A stretch of 18,509 nt of DNA from Frankiales bacterium (GTDB lineage: Bacteria > Actinomycetota > Actinomycetes > Mycobacteriales > SCTD01). A model generated the notes under the pieces. It made no database searches, had not been told where the DNA came from, and was given only the letters and a program-made list of their open reading frames with translations. Where the stretch lies: the NCBI GenBank assembly GCA_025464695.1, contig JAODNQ010000153.1, positions 1-18,509 on the forward strand, read 5' to 3'. Numbering within the stretch: position 1 is the stretch's first letter; the number at the start of each line of letters is the position of its first letter. A program made the translations under genes and the position numbers. Below are positions 1 to 7,252 of this stretch, piece after piece.

Positions 1-1524
1 ATCGCCGCCCGCAGCGCGCACGGCGGCGACCGCCGTGAGGTGGCCGACCAGCGGCACGGCGCCGAGCCCGCGGCCGACCTCCTCCAGCGCGGCGCAGGAC
101 AGCGCGGTGCCGGCGCCGGCACCACCGTCGGCCTCCGGCACGGCCAGGCCGGGGACGCCGATCTCGACGAGGTCGCGCCAGAGAGCGCGGTCCCCGGTGC
201 CGGGCAGGTCTGCCAGGGCGAGGCGGGAGGGCGTGTCGCCGTGGGCGGCGAGCACGCGCTCGAGCACCTCGCGCAGGTCGGACTCCTCCTCCTCGGGCCG
301 CCCGAGCGGCCGTCCCGCGACCGCCTTCGGGGCACGGACGCCGGTGTCCTCGCCCCGGCTCGAGGGCAGGCCGAGGACCTGCTCGGCGATCGTGTTGCGC
401 TGGATCTCCGCGGTGCCCGCGCCGATCGTGCTGGCCCGGGTCATCAGGTAGCCGTAGGTCCACTTCCCCTTGTCCACGGCACCGTCGGCCCGGTTGCCGA
501 GGACGGCGTCGGGGCCGAGGACGCGGAGCGCCAGGGCGTGCAGCTGCTGGTCGAACTCGGACTTCACCAGCCGGTTGACGCTGCCGGCTGCCCCGGGGTC
601 CTCCCCGCGGAGCACGGCCGCCAGGGCGCGGGAGGCGTGGGCCGCGATCACGCGCAGGCCGGTCTCGGCGCGGGCCACCTGCTGCAGCACCTCGGGGTCG
701 GTCGCGTAGCCCTGGCTGCGGACGAGGCCCAGCACCTGGTCGACCGTCCCGCGGTACTTGAACTCGTCGGCCAGGAAGGCGGTGGCGCGCTCGTGGCCGA
801 GGCTGTTGCGCGCGATCGCCCAGCCGTCGCCCTCGTCGCCGATGCGGTTGCCGACCGGCACCTCGACGCCGTCCAGGAACACCTCCGCGAAGTGGGCCGC
901 GCCGCTGATGTCCCTGAGTGGGCGCACGGTGACGCCGGGGGCATCCATCGGGATCACGAGGTACGTGATGCCGGCCCCGCCCGGCCCGGCCGGACCGGTC
1001 CGGACGAGGGCGAACATCCAGTCCGCCCGGTCGGCCTGCGTGGTCCAGAGCTTCTGCCCGTCGACGCGGTAGACGTCGCCGTCGCGCACCGCGCGCGTCG
1101 TCAGCGCCGTGAGGTCGCTGCCGGCGCCTGGCTCCGAGAAGCCCTGGCACCACAGCTCGTCGGCCGCGAGCAGCGGGCGCAGGAAGCGCTCGCGCTGCGC
1201 GGGCGTGCCGTGCTTGATGATCGTCGGCGCCACGATGAACGACAGCGGGCACGGGTGCGCCGGGGCCCCCGCTGCGGTCGTCGTGTGGTGGTAGTCGACC
1301 TGGCCCTGCGCGTCGAGCCCGAGGCCGCCGGCCTCGCGAGCCCAGCCGGGAGCGGCGAGGCCGGCGTCGACCAGGGCCGAGTGGAAGGCACGGACGGCTG
1401 CGAGCCGCTCCGCGCCCCGCAGCCCCTTCGTCGCCGGCACGCGGTCGCGCAGGAACGTGTCGAGCCGCTCGCGCCAGTCGGCAGGAGCTGCCTCCGTCGC
1501 GGGGCTGTGCTCGAGGGTGGTCAC
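1..1524 (-). CDS. Double-domain acyl-CoA dehydrogenase, FadE34-like (3' end beyond window)
   Basis: Likely a flavin-dependent acyl-CoA alpha,beta-dehydrogenase of a catabolic pathway. 508 codons are visible and the reading frame is still open at base 1. Residues about 20-390 form a complete acyl-CoA dehydrogenase: FSEPGAGSDL at 129-138 and KLWTT at 158-162 (FAD/substrate region), a Glu in GHER at 245 aligning with the helix-G catalytic Glu of isovaleryl-CoA dehydrogenase-type enzymes, and the C-terminal GAGTAEIQRN at 368-377. From about 417 a second N-terminal helical dehydrogenase domain begins and is cut by the window edge. The two-domain layout is that of M. tuberculosis FadE34 (about 710 residues, a single-chain version of the heteromeric FadE pairs), so roughly 200 residues should be missing. 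The GTG at 1524 was chosen because GGAGG lies five bases upstream. The gene is divergent from tetR with a palindrome between. The family is secure; the steroid or other substrate is not. Confidence 0.9.
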   Translation of the reverse strand, partial: MTTLEHSPATEAAPADWRERLDTFLRDRVPATKGLRGAERLAAVRAFHSALVDAGLAAPGWAREAGGLGLDAQGQVDYHHTTTAAGAPAHPCPLSFIVAPTIIKHGTPAQRERFLRPLLAADELWCQGFSEPGAGSDLTALTTRAVRDGDVYRVDGQKLWTTQADRADWMFALVRTGPAGPGGAGITYLVIPMDAPGVTVRPLRDISGAAHFAEVFLDGVEVPVGNRIGDEGDGWAIARNSLGHERATAFLADEFKYRGTVDQVLGLVRSQGYATDPEVLQQVARAETGLRVIAAHASRALAAVLRGEDPGAAGSVNRLVKSEFDQQLHALALRVLGPDAVLGNRADGAVDKGKWTYGYLMTRASTIGAGTAEIQRNTIAEQVLGLPSSRGEDTGVRAPKAVAGRPLGRPEEEESDLREVLERVLAAHGDTPSRLALADLPGTGDRALWRDLVEIGVPGLAVPEADGGAGAGTALSCAALEEVGRGLGAVPLVGHLTAVAAVRAAGGD

Positions 1525-1558
1525 GCCGGCCTCCGCCTGTGTCGAGACGTACTTGTCA

Positions 1559-1576
1559 TACCTGGTTGTACAGGTA
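1559..1576. promoter_or_regulatory. Palindromic operator candidate between acyl-CoA dehydrogenase and tetR
   Basis: TACCTGGTTGTACAGGTA is a perfect inverted repeat (TACCTG, 6-base spacer, CAGGTA) in the 85-base gap between divergent genes. On the minus strand a -10-like TATGAC (1560 down to 1555) overlaps its edge, so a bound protein would block the dehydrogenase promoter. The position beside tetR suggests it is the TetR protein's own operator. A related 18-mer lies at 13514-13531. The palindrome is seen directly; the binding protein is inferred. Confidence 0.55.
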
Positions 1577-1609
1577 GGCCGCCGCCAGCGCTAGCGGCAG
1601 GATGCGCAG

Positions 1610-2212
1610 GTGCCCCCTGCTCCTGCCGTCTCCGGCCGCCCCCGTGACCCCCGGCTCGCTGCGCGGGCCGCTGACGCCGCGGTCGCGTTGTTCGGGGAGC
1701 AGGGATGGGCCGGCTTCAGCATGGAGGCGGTGGCCCGGCGGGCCGGCGTCGGGAAGGCGTCGCTCTACCTGCGGTGGCGGTCGCGGGAGGACCTGCTCTC
1801 CGACGCGCTGGAGTCCCGGGTCGGCCTGGCCGCCATGGTCGACACTGGCGTCACCCGCGACGACCTCGTCCTGCTCGCGCGCGCCCTGCTCGAGCTCTAC
1901 ACCGGGGACGCCGGCGCCGCCGCGCGCCGCATCAGCGTCGAGGCCCCGACCGTCCCCGCACTGCAGCAGCGGCACCAACAGCTGTTCGCGGCCCAGAGCC
2001 GTGCAGCGCGCGCGATCGTGCTCCGGGGGGTCGCGCGCGGCGACCTCCCGCCGGGGACGTCGGCGTCCCTGCTGCTGGAGACGCTGTGCGGCGGGGCGAT
2101 CCTGCACGCCAGCACGACGACCAGCACCTCCGAGCAGCTCGACGCGTACGCGGAGCGGCTCGTGGACTTCCTCCTGGTCGCGACCAGGCACAGCGCGTAC
2201 GGTGGTTCCTAG
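1610..2212 (+). CDS. TetR/AcrR family transcriptional regulator
   Basis: A 200-residue DNA-binding regulator, normal length for TetR. The N-terminal helix-turn-helix spans about residues 15-62, with the recognition region FSMEAVARRAGVGKASLY at 36-53. The remaining helical part is the ligand-binding and dimerisation domain, which is too variable to name a ligand. The GTG start fits AGGA about eight bases upstream; no good alternative lies nearby. It is transcribed away from the acyl-CoA dehydrogenase gene and is followed after 32 bases by the thiolase-like/hydratase fusion, so both may share a message. TetR proteins in such positions usually repress their neighbours until a pathway CoA ester binds; that role is inferred here from position and from the adjacent palindrome. 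Confidence 0.93.
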   Translation: MPPAPAVSGRPRDPRLAARAADAAVALFGEQGWAGFSMEAVARRAGVGKASLYLRWRSREDLLSDALESRVGLAAMVDTGVTRDDLVLLARALLELYTGDAGAAARRISVEAPTVPALQQRHQQLFAAQSRAARAIVLRGVARGDLPPGTSASLLLETLCGGAILHASTTTSTSEQLDAYAERLVDFLLVATRHSAYGGS

Positions 2213-2244
2213 ACGCCCACCGTTCAGGAACCCTCGGAGGACCT

Positions 2245-4617
2245 GTGACCGGCTACGCCGACCTCGACCCGCGCACTCCCGTCCTCGTGGGAGTGGGGCA
2301 GGCGTCCGAGCGTCTCGACAGCCCCGACTACCGCGCCCGTTCCGCCGTCGACCTCGCCGCCGACGCGGCGCGCGAAGCGCTCGTGGACACCGGGGCGGAC
2401 CCGGCCGACGTCGCGGCGGCACTGGACGTCGTGGCCGCCGTCCGTCAGTTCGAGATCTCGACGCCGATGGCTGCCGTCCCGCTGGGCCGCTCGGACAACG
2501 TGCCGCGCAGCGTCGCGCGCCGCCTCGGCGCGGACCCCCGACGGGCTGTGCTCGAGGTCGGCGGCGGACAGTCGCCGCAGCACCTGCTCAACGAGTTCGC
2601 GGCGGAGATCGCCGCGGGCCGGGCCGACGCCGTGCTGGTCTGCTCCGGTGAGGCCATCTCCACCGCGCGGCACCTCAGGGACGCGCCGGACCGGCCGGAC
2701 TTCACCGAGCACGTCGAGGGCGACCTCGAGGACCGCGGCCTCGGCCTGCGCGGTCTGATGACCCACGCCGCCGTCGAGCACGGCCTCGTTGACGCCCCGA
2801 GCTCGTACGCCCTCCTGGAGAACGCGCGACGGACCCGCCTCGGCCTGAGCGCGGCCGACCACGCGGCGCAGATGGGTGAGCTGTTCGCGCCTTTCACCCG
2901 GGTCGCCGCGAAGAACCCGCACGCGGCGGCACCGGTGGAGCGCGACGCCGTGGAGCTGGTGACCCCCACGACGGCGAACCGCGTGGTCGCCGAGCCCTAC
3001 ACCCGGTACCTCGTCGCGCGCGACCAGGTGAACCAGGGCGCCGCCGCGCTGCTGGTGTCCGTCGAGGTGGCCAGGCGGCTGGGGGTCCCGGAGGACCGGT
3101 GGGTGTTCCTCGTGGGCCATGCCGACGTGCGCGAGCGCACCGTCCTCGAGCGCGCCGACCTCGGCGCCTACCCGGCGGCGTGCCTGGCCGTCGAGCACGC
3201 CCTCGAGGTCGCCGGCGTGGGGCTCGACCAGGTCGACGTCCTGGACCTCTACAGCTGCTTCCCGATCGCCGTCACTGCCGTCCTCGACGGCCTCGGCTTC
3301 GCCGCCGACGACCCGCGCGGGCTCACCGTCACCGGTGGTCTGCCGTTCTTCGGCGGAGCCGGCAACGGCTACTCCCTGCACGCCGTGGCAGAGGTCGTGG
3401 GGCACGTGCGCTCCGCCCCCAGGTCGACCGGACTGGTCGGCGCGAACGGCGGGGTCCTGTCCAAGTACTCCGTCGGCGTCTACTCCACGGTCCCGACCCC
3501 GTGGAGGGCGGACGACAGCGCTCGGCTCCAGCGGGAGGTCGACGCCTGGCCCGCGCCCGGCACTGCGCGTCGCGCCGACGGCTGGGCGAGGCTGGAAGGC
3601 TGGACCGTGCAGCACGGTCGCGACGGTCGCCGCTCCGCGGTCGTCGTCGGGCGGCTGGAGGAGGACGGCCGGCGCTTCTACGCGACCGGCGTCCCGGGCG
3701 ACGACGACCTGCTCGGCCTGCTGGCGGGCGAGCCCGGGGGTGCCCGCCTCCACGTCCGCTCCACGGGCCAGGGCAACCGCGTGACGACGTCGGAGCAGCG
3801 GACGCACGAGCTCGTCCCGCGACGGGTCCCCGGCTTCCGGCAGGAGTACGAGCACGTGCGCGTCCACCGGGACGGCCACGTGCTCGAGGTGACCATCGAC
3901 CGGCCCGACTCCCGCAACGCCCTGACGCCGCCGGCGAACGAGGAGTTGGACGAGGTCTTCGACGCCTACTTCGCCGACCCCGACCTGTGGGTGGCGATCC
4001 TGACAGGGGCGGGAGAGCGGGCGTTCAGTGCCGGCAACGACCTGCTGTGGACCGCCAGCGGCAAGCCGACGTGGGTCCCGCAGAACGGGTTCGCCGGACT
4101 GACCAGCCGACGGGACCGGCCCAAGCCCGTGATCGCCGCCGTGAACGGCTACGCACTCGGGGGCGGCTTCGAGATCGCCCTCGCGTGCCACCTGGTCGTG
4201 GCCGACGAGACCGCGGTGTTCGGGCTGCCGGAGGCCCGGACGGGTCTGATCGCGGCGGCCGGGGGCCTCGTGCGGCTGCCGCGCGCGCTGCCCGAGAAGC
4301 TGGCCTCGGAGCTGGTGCTGACCGGTCGGCGCCTCCCGGCGGCCGAGGCGTTCACGCACGGGCTGGTGAACCGCGTCGTGCCGGCAGGGACGGCGCTGGA
4401 GGGCGCGCGGGCCCTCGCCGAGGAGGTGCTGCGCTCCTCGCCCACCTCGGTGCGGCTGTCGCTCGCCGTAATGCAGGAGGCCGCCGGCACCCCCGACGTC
4501 GTCGACGCGGTCGAGGCCGGCGGCCCGGCGATCGATGAGCTGCTGGTGAGCGAGGACATGGTGGTGGGGCTGATGGCGTTCGCGACGAAGACCTCGCCGC
4601 ACTGGACCGGTCGCTGA
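2245..4617 (+). CDS. Thiolase-like protein (TLP1 type) fused to enoyl-CoA hydratase
   Basis: One uninterrupted 790-residue frame joins two CoA enzymes. Residues 1 to about 510 are a thiolase-fold protein opening DPRTPVLVGVGQ, with a C-terminal add-on (about 420-510) like that of mycobacterial thiolase-like protein type 1. The usual nucleophile loop reads GGGQSPQ (106-112) without Cys, the NEAF/HDCF-equivalent is YSCFP (Cys338), the GHP position reads GGLPFFGGAGNGYSLH (364-379), and the last Cys loop is NGGVLSK (401-407). A linker of about 25 residues leads to a full crotonase domain (about 534-790). This keeps the oxyanion segment FSAGND and both hydratase glutamates, Glu643 in GGGFEIAL and Glu663 in GLPEARTG, 20 apart as in rat mitochondrial hydratase. 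The hydratase half should be active; the thiolase half may not perform classical thiolysis. The GTG start has GGAGG four bases upstream. The internal GTG at 3781 has no stop codon before it. Confidence 0.88.
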   Translation: MTGYADLDPRTPVLVGVGQASERLDSPDYRARSAVDLAADAAREALVDTGADPADVAAALDVVAAVRQFEISTPMAAVPLGRSDNVPRSVARRLGADPRRAVLEVGGGQSPQHLLNEFAAEIAAGRADAVLVCSGEAISTARHLRDAPDRPDFTEHVEGDLEDRGLGLRGLMTHAAVEHGLVDAPSSYALLENARRTRLGLSAADHAAQMGELFAPFTRVAAKNPHAAAPVERDAVELVTPTTANRVVAEPYTRYLVARDQVNQGAAALLVSVEVARRLGVPEDRWVFLVGHADVRERTVLERADLGAYPAACLAVEHALEVAGVGLDQVDVLDLYSCFPIAVTAVLDGLGFAADDPRGLTVTGGLPFFGGAGNGYSLHAVAEVVGHVRSAPRSTGLVGANGGVLSKYSVGVYSTVPTPWRADDSARLQREVDAWPAPGTARRADGWARLEGWTVQHGRDGRRSAVVVGRLEEDGRRFYATGVPGDDDLLGLLAGEPGGARLHVRSTGQGNRVTTSEQRTHELVPRRVPGFRQEYEHVRVHRDGHVLEVTIDRPDSRNALTPPANEELDEVFDAYFADPDLWVAILTGAGERAFSAGNDLLWTASGKPTWVPQNGFAGLTSRRDRPKPVIAAVNGYALGGGFEIALACHLVVADETAVFGLPEARTGLIAAAGGLVRLPRALPEKLASELVLTGRRLPAAEAFTHGLVNRVVPAGTALEGARALAEEVLRSSPTSVRLSLAVMQEAAGTPDVVDAVEAGGPAIDELLVSEDMVVGLMAFATKTSPHWTGR

Positions 4618-4637
4618 CCTCCCGGGCCCGTCGGGCA

Positions 4638-4655
4638 TACGTGGTTCACTAGGTG
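4638..4655. promoter_or_regulatory. Weak operator-like site upstream of gntR
   Basis: TACGTGGTTCACTAGGTG lies 30 bases upstream of the GntR start in a 68-base gap. It shares 12 of 18 positions with the palindrome at 1559-1576 but is itself a poorer palindrome (internal GTG-GTT-CAC and TCAC-TAG-GTGA). It could be an operator for this GntR or for the TetR protein, or a coincidence. Confidence 0.25.
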
Positions 4656-4685
4656 ACCCAGCCTCGTTGAGCGGAGACCACGTCC

Positions 4686-5474
4686 ATGAGCGAAGCGGCG
4701 GTGAGCCTCGCGCCCCTGATGACGTCCTCGAACGGTCGTCCGGCGCGTGCCCCCAAGACAGCGGAGCTGGTCGCCCAGACGCTGCGCAAGATGATCGTCG
4801 GCGGCAAGCTCAAGGACGGCGACTTCCTGCCGCACGAGGCCGAGCTGATGGCGCACTTCAACGTCTCGCGGCCCACGTTGCGCGAGGCCGTGCGCGTCCT
4901 CGAGTCCGAGCGGCTCGTCGAGGTGCGACGCGGCAGCCGGACCGGCGCGCGGGTGTGCGTCCCGGGCCCGGAGGTCGTGGCCCGGCCGGCCGGCCTGCTG
5001 CTGGAGCTGGCGGGCGCGACCGTGGCCGACGTCTTCGTGGCGCGCAGCACGATCGAGCCGGCCGCAGCCCGGCTGGTCGCCGAGGCGAAGGACGAGCAGG
5101 CGGCCCAGGAGCTCGAGGCCATCCTGGTGGACCAGCTGTCGGACGCCAGCGACCCCTACGCCCTCGCCCGCGGCTCAGCGGCCTTCCACCTGCGCGTCGT
5201 GCAGCTGTCGGGCAACGTCACCCTGGGGATCGTGGCGGGGATGCTGCACGAGATCACTGAGCGGCACACCCGGTCGGCCGTGCTCGAGGACACCTACGCG
5301 CTGACGCCGCAGGCGTACCGCAGGCTCATCCGGTCTTACGAGAAGCTCATCGGGCTGATCCGGTCGGGCGACGGCTCGGGCGCGGAGACCCACTGGCGTC
5401 GCCACATGGACGTCGCCGGCGACCTACTCCTGCAGGGGCGGCGGGACACACGCGTCCAGGACGTCCTGGAGTAG
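4686..5474 (+). CDS. GntR family regulator, FadR subfamily (FCD domain)
   Basis: A 262-residue regulator with an N-terminal winged helix (about residues 24-92; recognition segment NVSRPTLREAVRVLE at 59-73, wing VRRGSRTGARV) and an all-helical FCD effector domain (about 108-250). FCD proteins normally sense small organic acids, often with a metal held by Asp and His. Here FH in SAAFH and the HWRRH near the C-terminus are present, but the usual Asp four residues before the first His is Ser, so the metal site looks incomplete. The ATG at 4686 has a GGAG-type ribosome site about ten bases upstream; about 20 poorly ordered residues precede the winged helix. It is clearly paralogous to the regulator at 10904-11680. 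It lies 68 bases after the fusion gene, and the gap holds a weak operator-like site. Confidence 0.93.
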   Translation: MSEAAVSLAPLMTSSNGRPARAPKTAELVAQTLRKMIVGGKLKDGDFLPHEAELMAHFNVSRPTLREAVRVLESERLVEVRRGSRTGARVCVPGPEVVARPAGLLLELAGATVADVFVARSTIEPAAARLVAEAKDEQAAQELEAILVDQLSDASDPYALARGSAAFHLRVVQLSGNVTLGIVAGMLHEITERHTRSAVLEDTYALTPQAYRRLIRSYEKLIGLIRSGDGSGAETHWRRHMDVAGDLLLQGRRDTRVQDVLE

Positions 5475-5476
5475 GT

Positions 5477-5503
5477 CACCTCGCTCACCAGGTTGACGAG
5501 GTG
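5477..5503. other. Inverted repeat between gntR and the next gene
   Basis: CACCTCG (5477-5483) and CGAGGTG (5497-5503) form a perfect 7-base stem with a 13-base loop, starting three bases after the GntR stop codon. No T-run follows, so it is a poor intrinsic terminator; it may be an mRNA hairpin that changes expression of the next gene. If the alternative TTG start at 5493 were used, the repeat would overlap the coding region. Confidence 0.35.
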
Positions 5504-5528
5504 GTGCCCGGCGCGGGACGCTGTCGTC

Positions 5529-6137
5529 GTGGATCCCCTCATCGTCCTGCAGACCCTCCGCTTTAAGGGACGGGCCGACTCCCTCGCCGTGGCTGCCGTC
5601 GCCGGCAGCACCGAGCCGGAGGCGGCAGTCGCGCTCGAGGCCGCCGTGGCCTCCGGCCTGGCCGTCTCGGCCGGGAAGAGCACGAAGCTCACCCCGGAGG
5701 GCAAGGCCGAGCTGGTCCGCCTCCAGGAGCAGGAGCGTGCGGCTGCCGACCCGGCCGGCGTGACGGCGGCCTACGACCGGTTCTCCGAGGTCAACGGGCC
5801 CTTCAAGCAGCTGATCACGGACTGGCAGCTGCGGGACGGCGCGACCAACGACCACAAGGACGCCGCCTACGACGCCGCCGTCGTCGCCCGGCTGGGGGAG
5901 CTGCACGCGCAGGCCGCGCCGGTCCTCGCCGAGATCGCCGGCCTCGCGCCGCGCTTCGCCCGCTACCCGGCCCGCCTGGACGAGGCCTGGGTCCGCGTGC
6001 AGGCCGGGGACAGCACCTACGTCGCCCGGCCGATCACCGACAGCTACCACACCGTGTGGTTCGAGCTGCACGAGGACCTCATCGCGCTCGCCGGGCTCAC
6101 GCGTGCCGCCGAAGCGGCAGCAGGCCGCGCCCACTAG
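5529..6137 (+). CDS. Winged-helix-like protein of unknown function
   Basis: A 202-residue protein. Residues 1 to about 70 (DPLIVLQTLRFKGRADSL, then alternating helices and LTPEGKAELVRL) look like a MarR/ArsR-style winged helix, with the LTPEG segment typical of the wing and following helix. The rest is a helical domain with well-formed blocks such as FKQLITDWQLRD, NDHKDAAYDAAV and SYHTVWFELHEDLI. I recall similar actinobacterial proteins annotated as MarR-type or hypothetical, but cannot assign a ligand or target. The GTG at 5529 puts the hydrophobic DPLIVLQTL at the N-terminus; a TTG at 5493 would add twelve unconvincing residues, and neither has a strong ribosome site. It follows gntR by 54 bases and ends at a strong hairpin, so it may simply be a downstream neighbour rather than a pathway gene. 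Confidence 0.8.
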   Translation: MDPLIVLQTLRFKGRADSLAVAAVAGSTEPEAAVALEAAVASGLAVSAGKSTKLTPEGKAELVRLQEQERAAADPAGVTAAYDRFSEVNGPFKQLITDWQLRDGATNDHKDAAYDAAVVARLGELHAQAAPVLAEIAGLAPRFARYPARLDEAWVRVQAGDSTYVARPITDSYHTVWFELHEDLIALAGLTRAAEAAAGRAH

Positions 6138-6186
6138 CTCCCGCGAGGTCCTCGCGGGCGGTCTCTTTCGGACCGCCCGCGGGAGC
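6137..6186. terminator. Bidirectional terminator, nested hairpins between convergent genes
   Basis: The 51-base gap between two convergent stop codons is filled by inverted repeats. CGGGCGGTC (6155-6163) pairs with GACCGCCCG (6171-6179) across the loop TCTTTCG, and GCTCCCGCG (6137-6145) is complementary to CGCGGGAGC (6178-6186). A competing hairpin, CCCGCGAGG-T-CCTCGCGGG, lies at 6140-6158. There is no long T-run, which is usual for GC-rich actinobacteria. Confidence 0.8.
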
Positions 6187-6188
6187 CG

Positions 6189-7220
6189 TCAGGCGGGGAC
6201 GAGCACCCGACGGTGGTGGCGGGTCGACCCGTCGAGCAGCTCGTCGGTCTTCACCCGGCGCAGCAGCAGGTGCAGGTCGTGCTCCCAGGTGAAGCCCATC
6301 CCGCCGTGCACCTGCAGGGCGAGGCTGGCCGTCCGGGAGGTCGCCGGGCCGGCGTAGGCGACAGCGGCGCTGACCAGCCGGCGCCGTTCGGACGGGGACA
6401 CGACGTCCAGCGAGGCCGCCGCGAGGTGCAGCAACTCGCGGCTCGCCTCCACGAGCAGGGCCATGTCGGCGCAGGTGTGCTTGACGGCCTGGAAGCTGCC
6501 GATCGCCCGTCCGAACTGCTCGCGCTCCCCGGCGTACTGGACGGTCATCTCGAGCAGGCGGGCCGCGGCCCCCAGTGCGTCGACCGTCCGCAGCAGGGCG
6601 AGCGCGTCCTGCGTGGCGAGCAGCAGGTCCGGGTCGCACGCCGTGACGCCGGGGACGAGGTCGAGGTCCGCCGAGCCCCACGGGCGGGACAGGTCGAGCA
6701 GGCTGCGTCGGACGGGGCGGACGCCGTCCGTGCCCAGCGGCACGAGCGCCGCGCCCTCGGGCAGCAGCACCAGCAGCCCGTCGGCCTCCGGCAGTGCCGG
6801 CAGGACGGCGGTGCTCCCGACCAGCCGTCCCGCGGCGGAGGACCAGGCGAGGCCCTCGAGCGGCGGGACGACCGGCAGCCACACCTGCTCGCCCGCCGCC
6901 ACGGCGTCGGCCAGGGGGCTGCCGAGCAGGTCGAGCAGCCGGGCTGCGAGGGCGAGCTCGGCGAGCGGCAGGGGGCTCAGCGCCCGTCCGGCCTCCTCGA
7001 CGACCAGGGCGAGGTCCAGCAGGCTGCCGCCCTCGTCGGGGCGAAGCAGGCCGAGCAGCCCGCTGTCGGCGGCTGCCGCGAGCGCCGTCCGGTCGAGCTG
7101 GGCGCCGTCGGCGTCGAGCCGGGGCCGCAGCGCGGCCACCGGGTCGTCGCGACGCAACCAGGTGCGGACCAGGTCGGCGAGCGCGTCCTGCTCCTCGGTG
7201 AGCGTGGTGTCGATCGACAT
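6189..7220 (-). CDS. Acyl-CoA dehydrogenase, small (FadE28-like) subunit
   Basis: A 343-residue acyl-CoA dehydrogenase, shorter than the usual 380-400 because the middle beta domain is reduced and lacks the SEP-GSDL and WTT motifs. The C-terminal domain keeps REQFGRAIGSFQAVKH and LQVHGGMGFTWEHDLHL, segments that contact FAD across subunits. This is the pattern of the non-catalytic partner in heterotetrameric dehydrogenases such as M. tuberculosis FadE28 (about 340 residues), which needs FadE29 to form half-sites for FAD. The partner here is the gene just upstream (7253-8425), whose stop codon is 32 bases before this ATG. Activity alone is unlikely (inference from the family). The start is supported by length and by the helical opening SIDTTLTEEQDALADLVRTW. 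It is the last gene of its operon, ending at the nested hairpin terminator. Confidence 0.9.
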   Translation of the reverse strand: MSIDTTLTEEQDALADLVRTWLRRDDPVAALRPRLDADGAQLDRTALAAAADSGLLGLLRPDEGGSLLDLALVVEEAGRALSPLPLAELALAARLLDLLGSPLADAVAAGEQVWLPVVPPLEGLAWSSAAGRLVGSTAVLPALPEADGLLVLLPEGAALVPLGTDGVRPVRRSLLDLSRPWGSADLDLVPGVTACDPDLLLATQDALALLRTVDALGAAARLLEMTVQYAGEREQFGRAIGSFQAVKHTCADMALLVEASRELLHLAAASLDVVSPSERRRLVSAAVAYAGPATSRTASLALQVHGGMGFTWEHDLHLLLRRVKTDELLDGSTRHHRRVLVPA

Positions 7221-7252
7221 GCGGAGTCTCCGTGGTCGTGGGCGGGAGGGGG

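Noticed and set aside
40..1647. Long open frame of about 535 codons on the + strand
   Set aside because: It lies antisense to the acyl-CoA dehydrogenase, has no recognisable domains and is Arg/Gly/Ala-rich low-complexity sequence, as expected from the codon bias of GC-rich genes.
1705..2244. N-terminal extension of the thiolase fusion through the TetR region
   Set aside because: The extension is an out-of-frame reading of tetR; the GTG at 2245 with GGAGG upstream and the DPRTPVLVGVGQ start fit the family.
2224..4638. 804-codon frame on the minus strand opposite the thiolase-like/hydratase fusion
   Set aside because: Its composition (Arg, Gly, Val, His repeats) and lack of any motif mark it as a mirror of the real gene, whose domains and ribosome site are clear.
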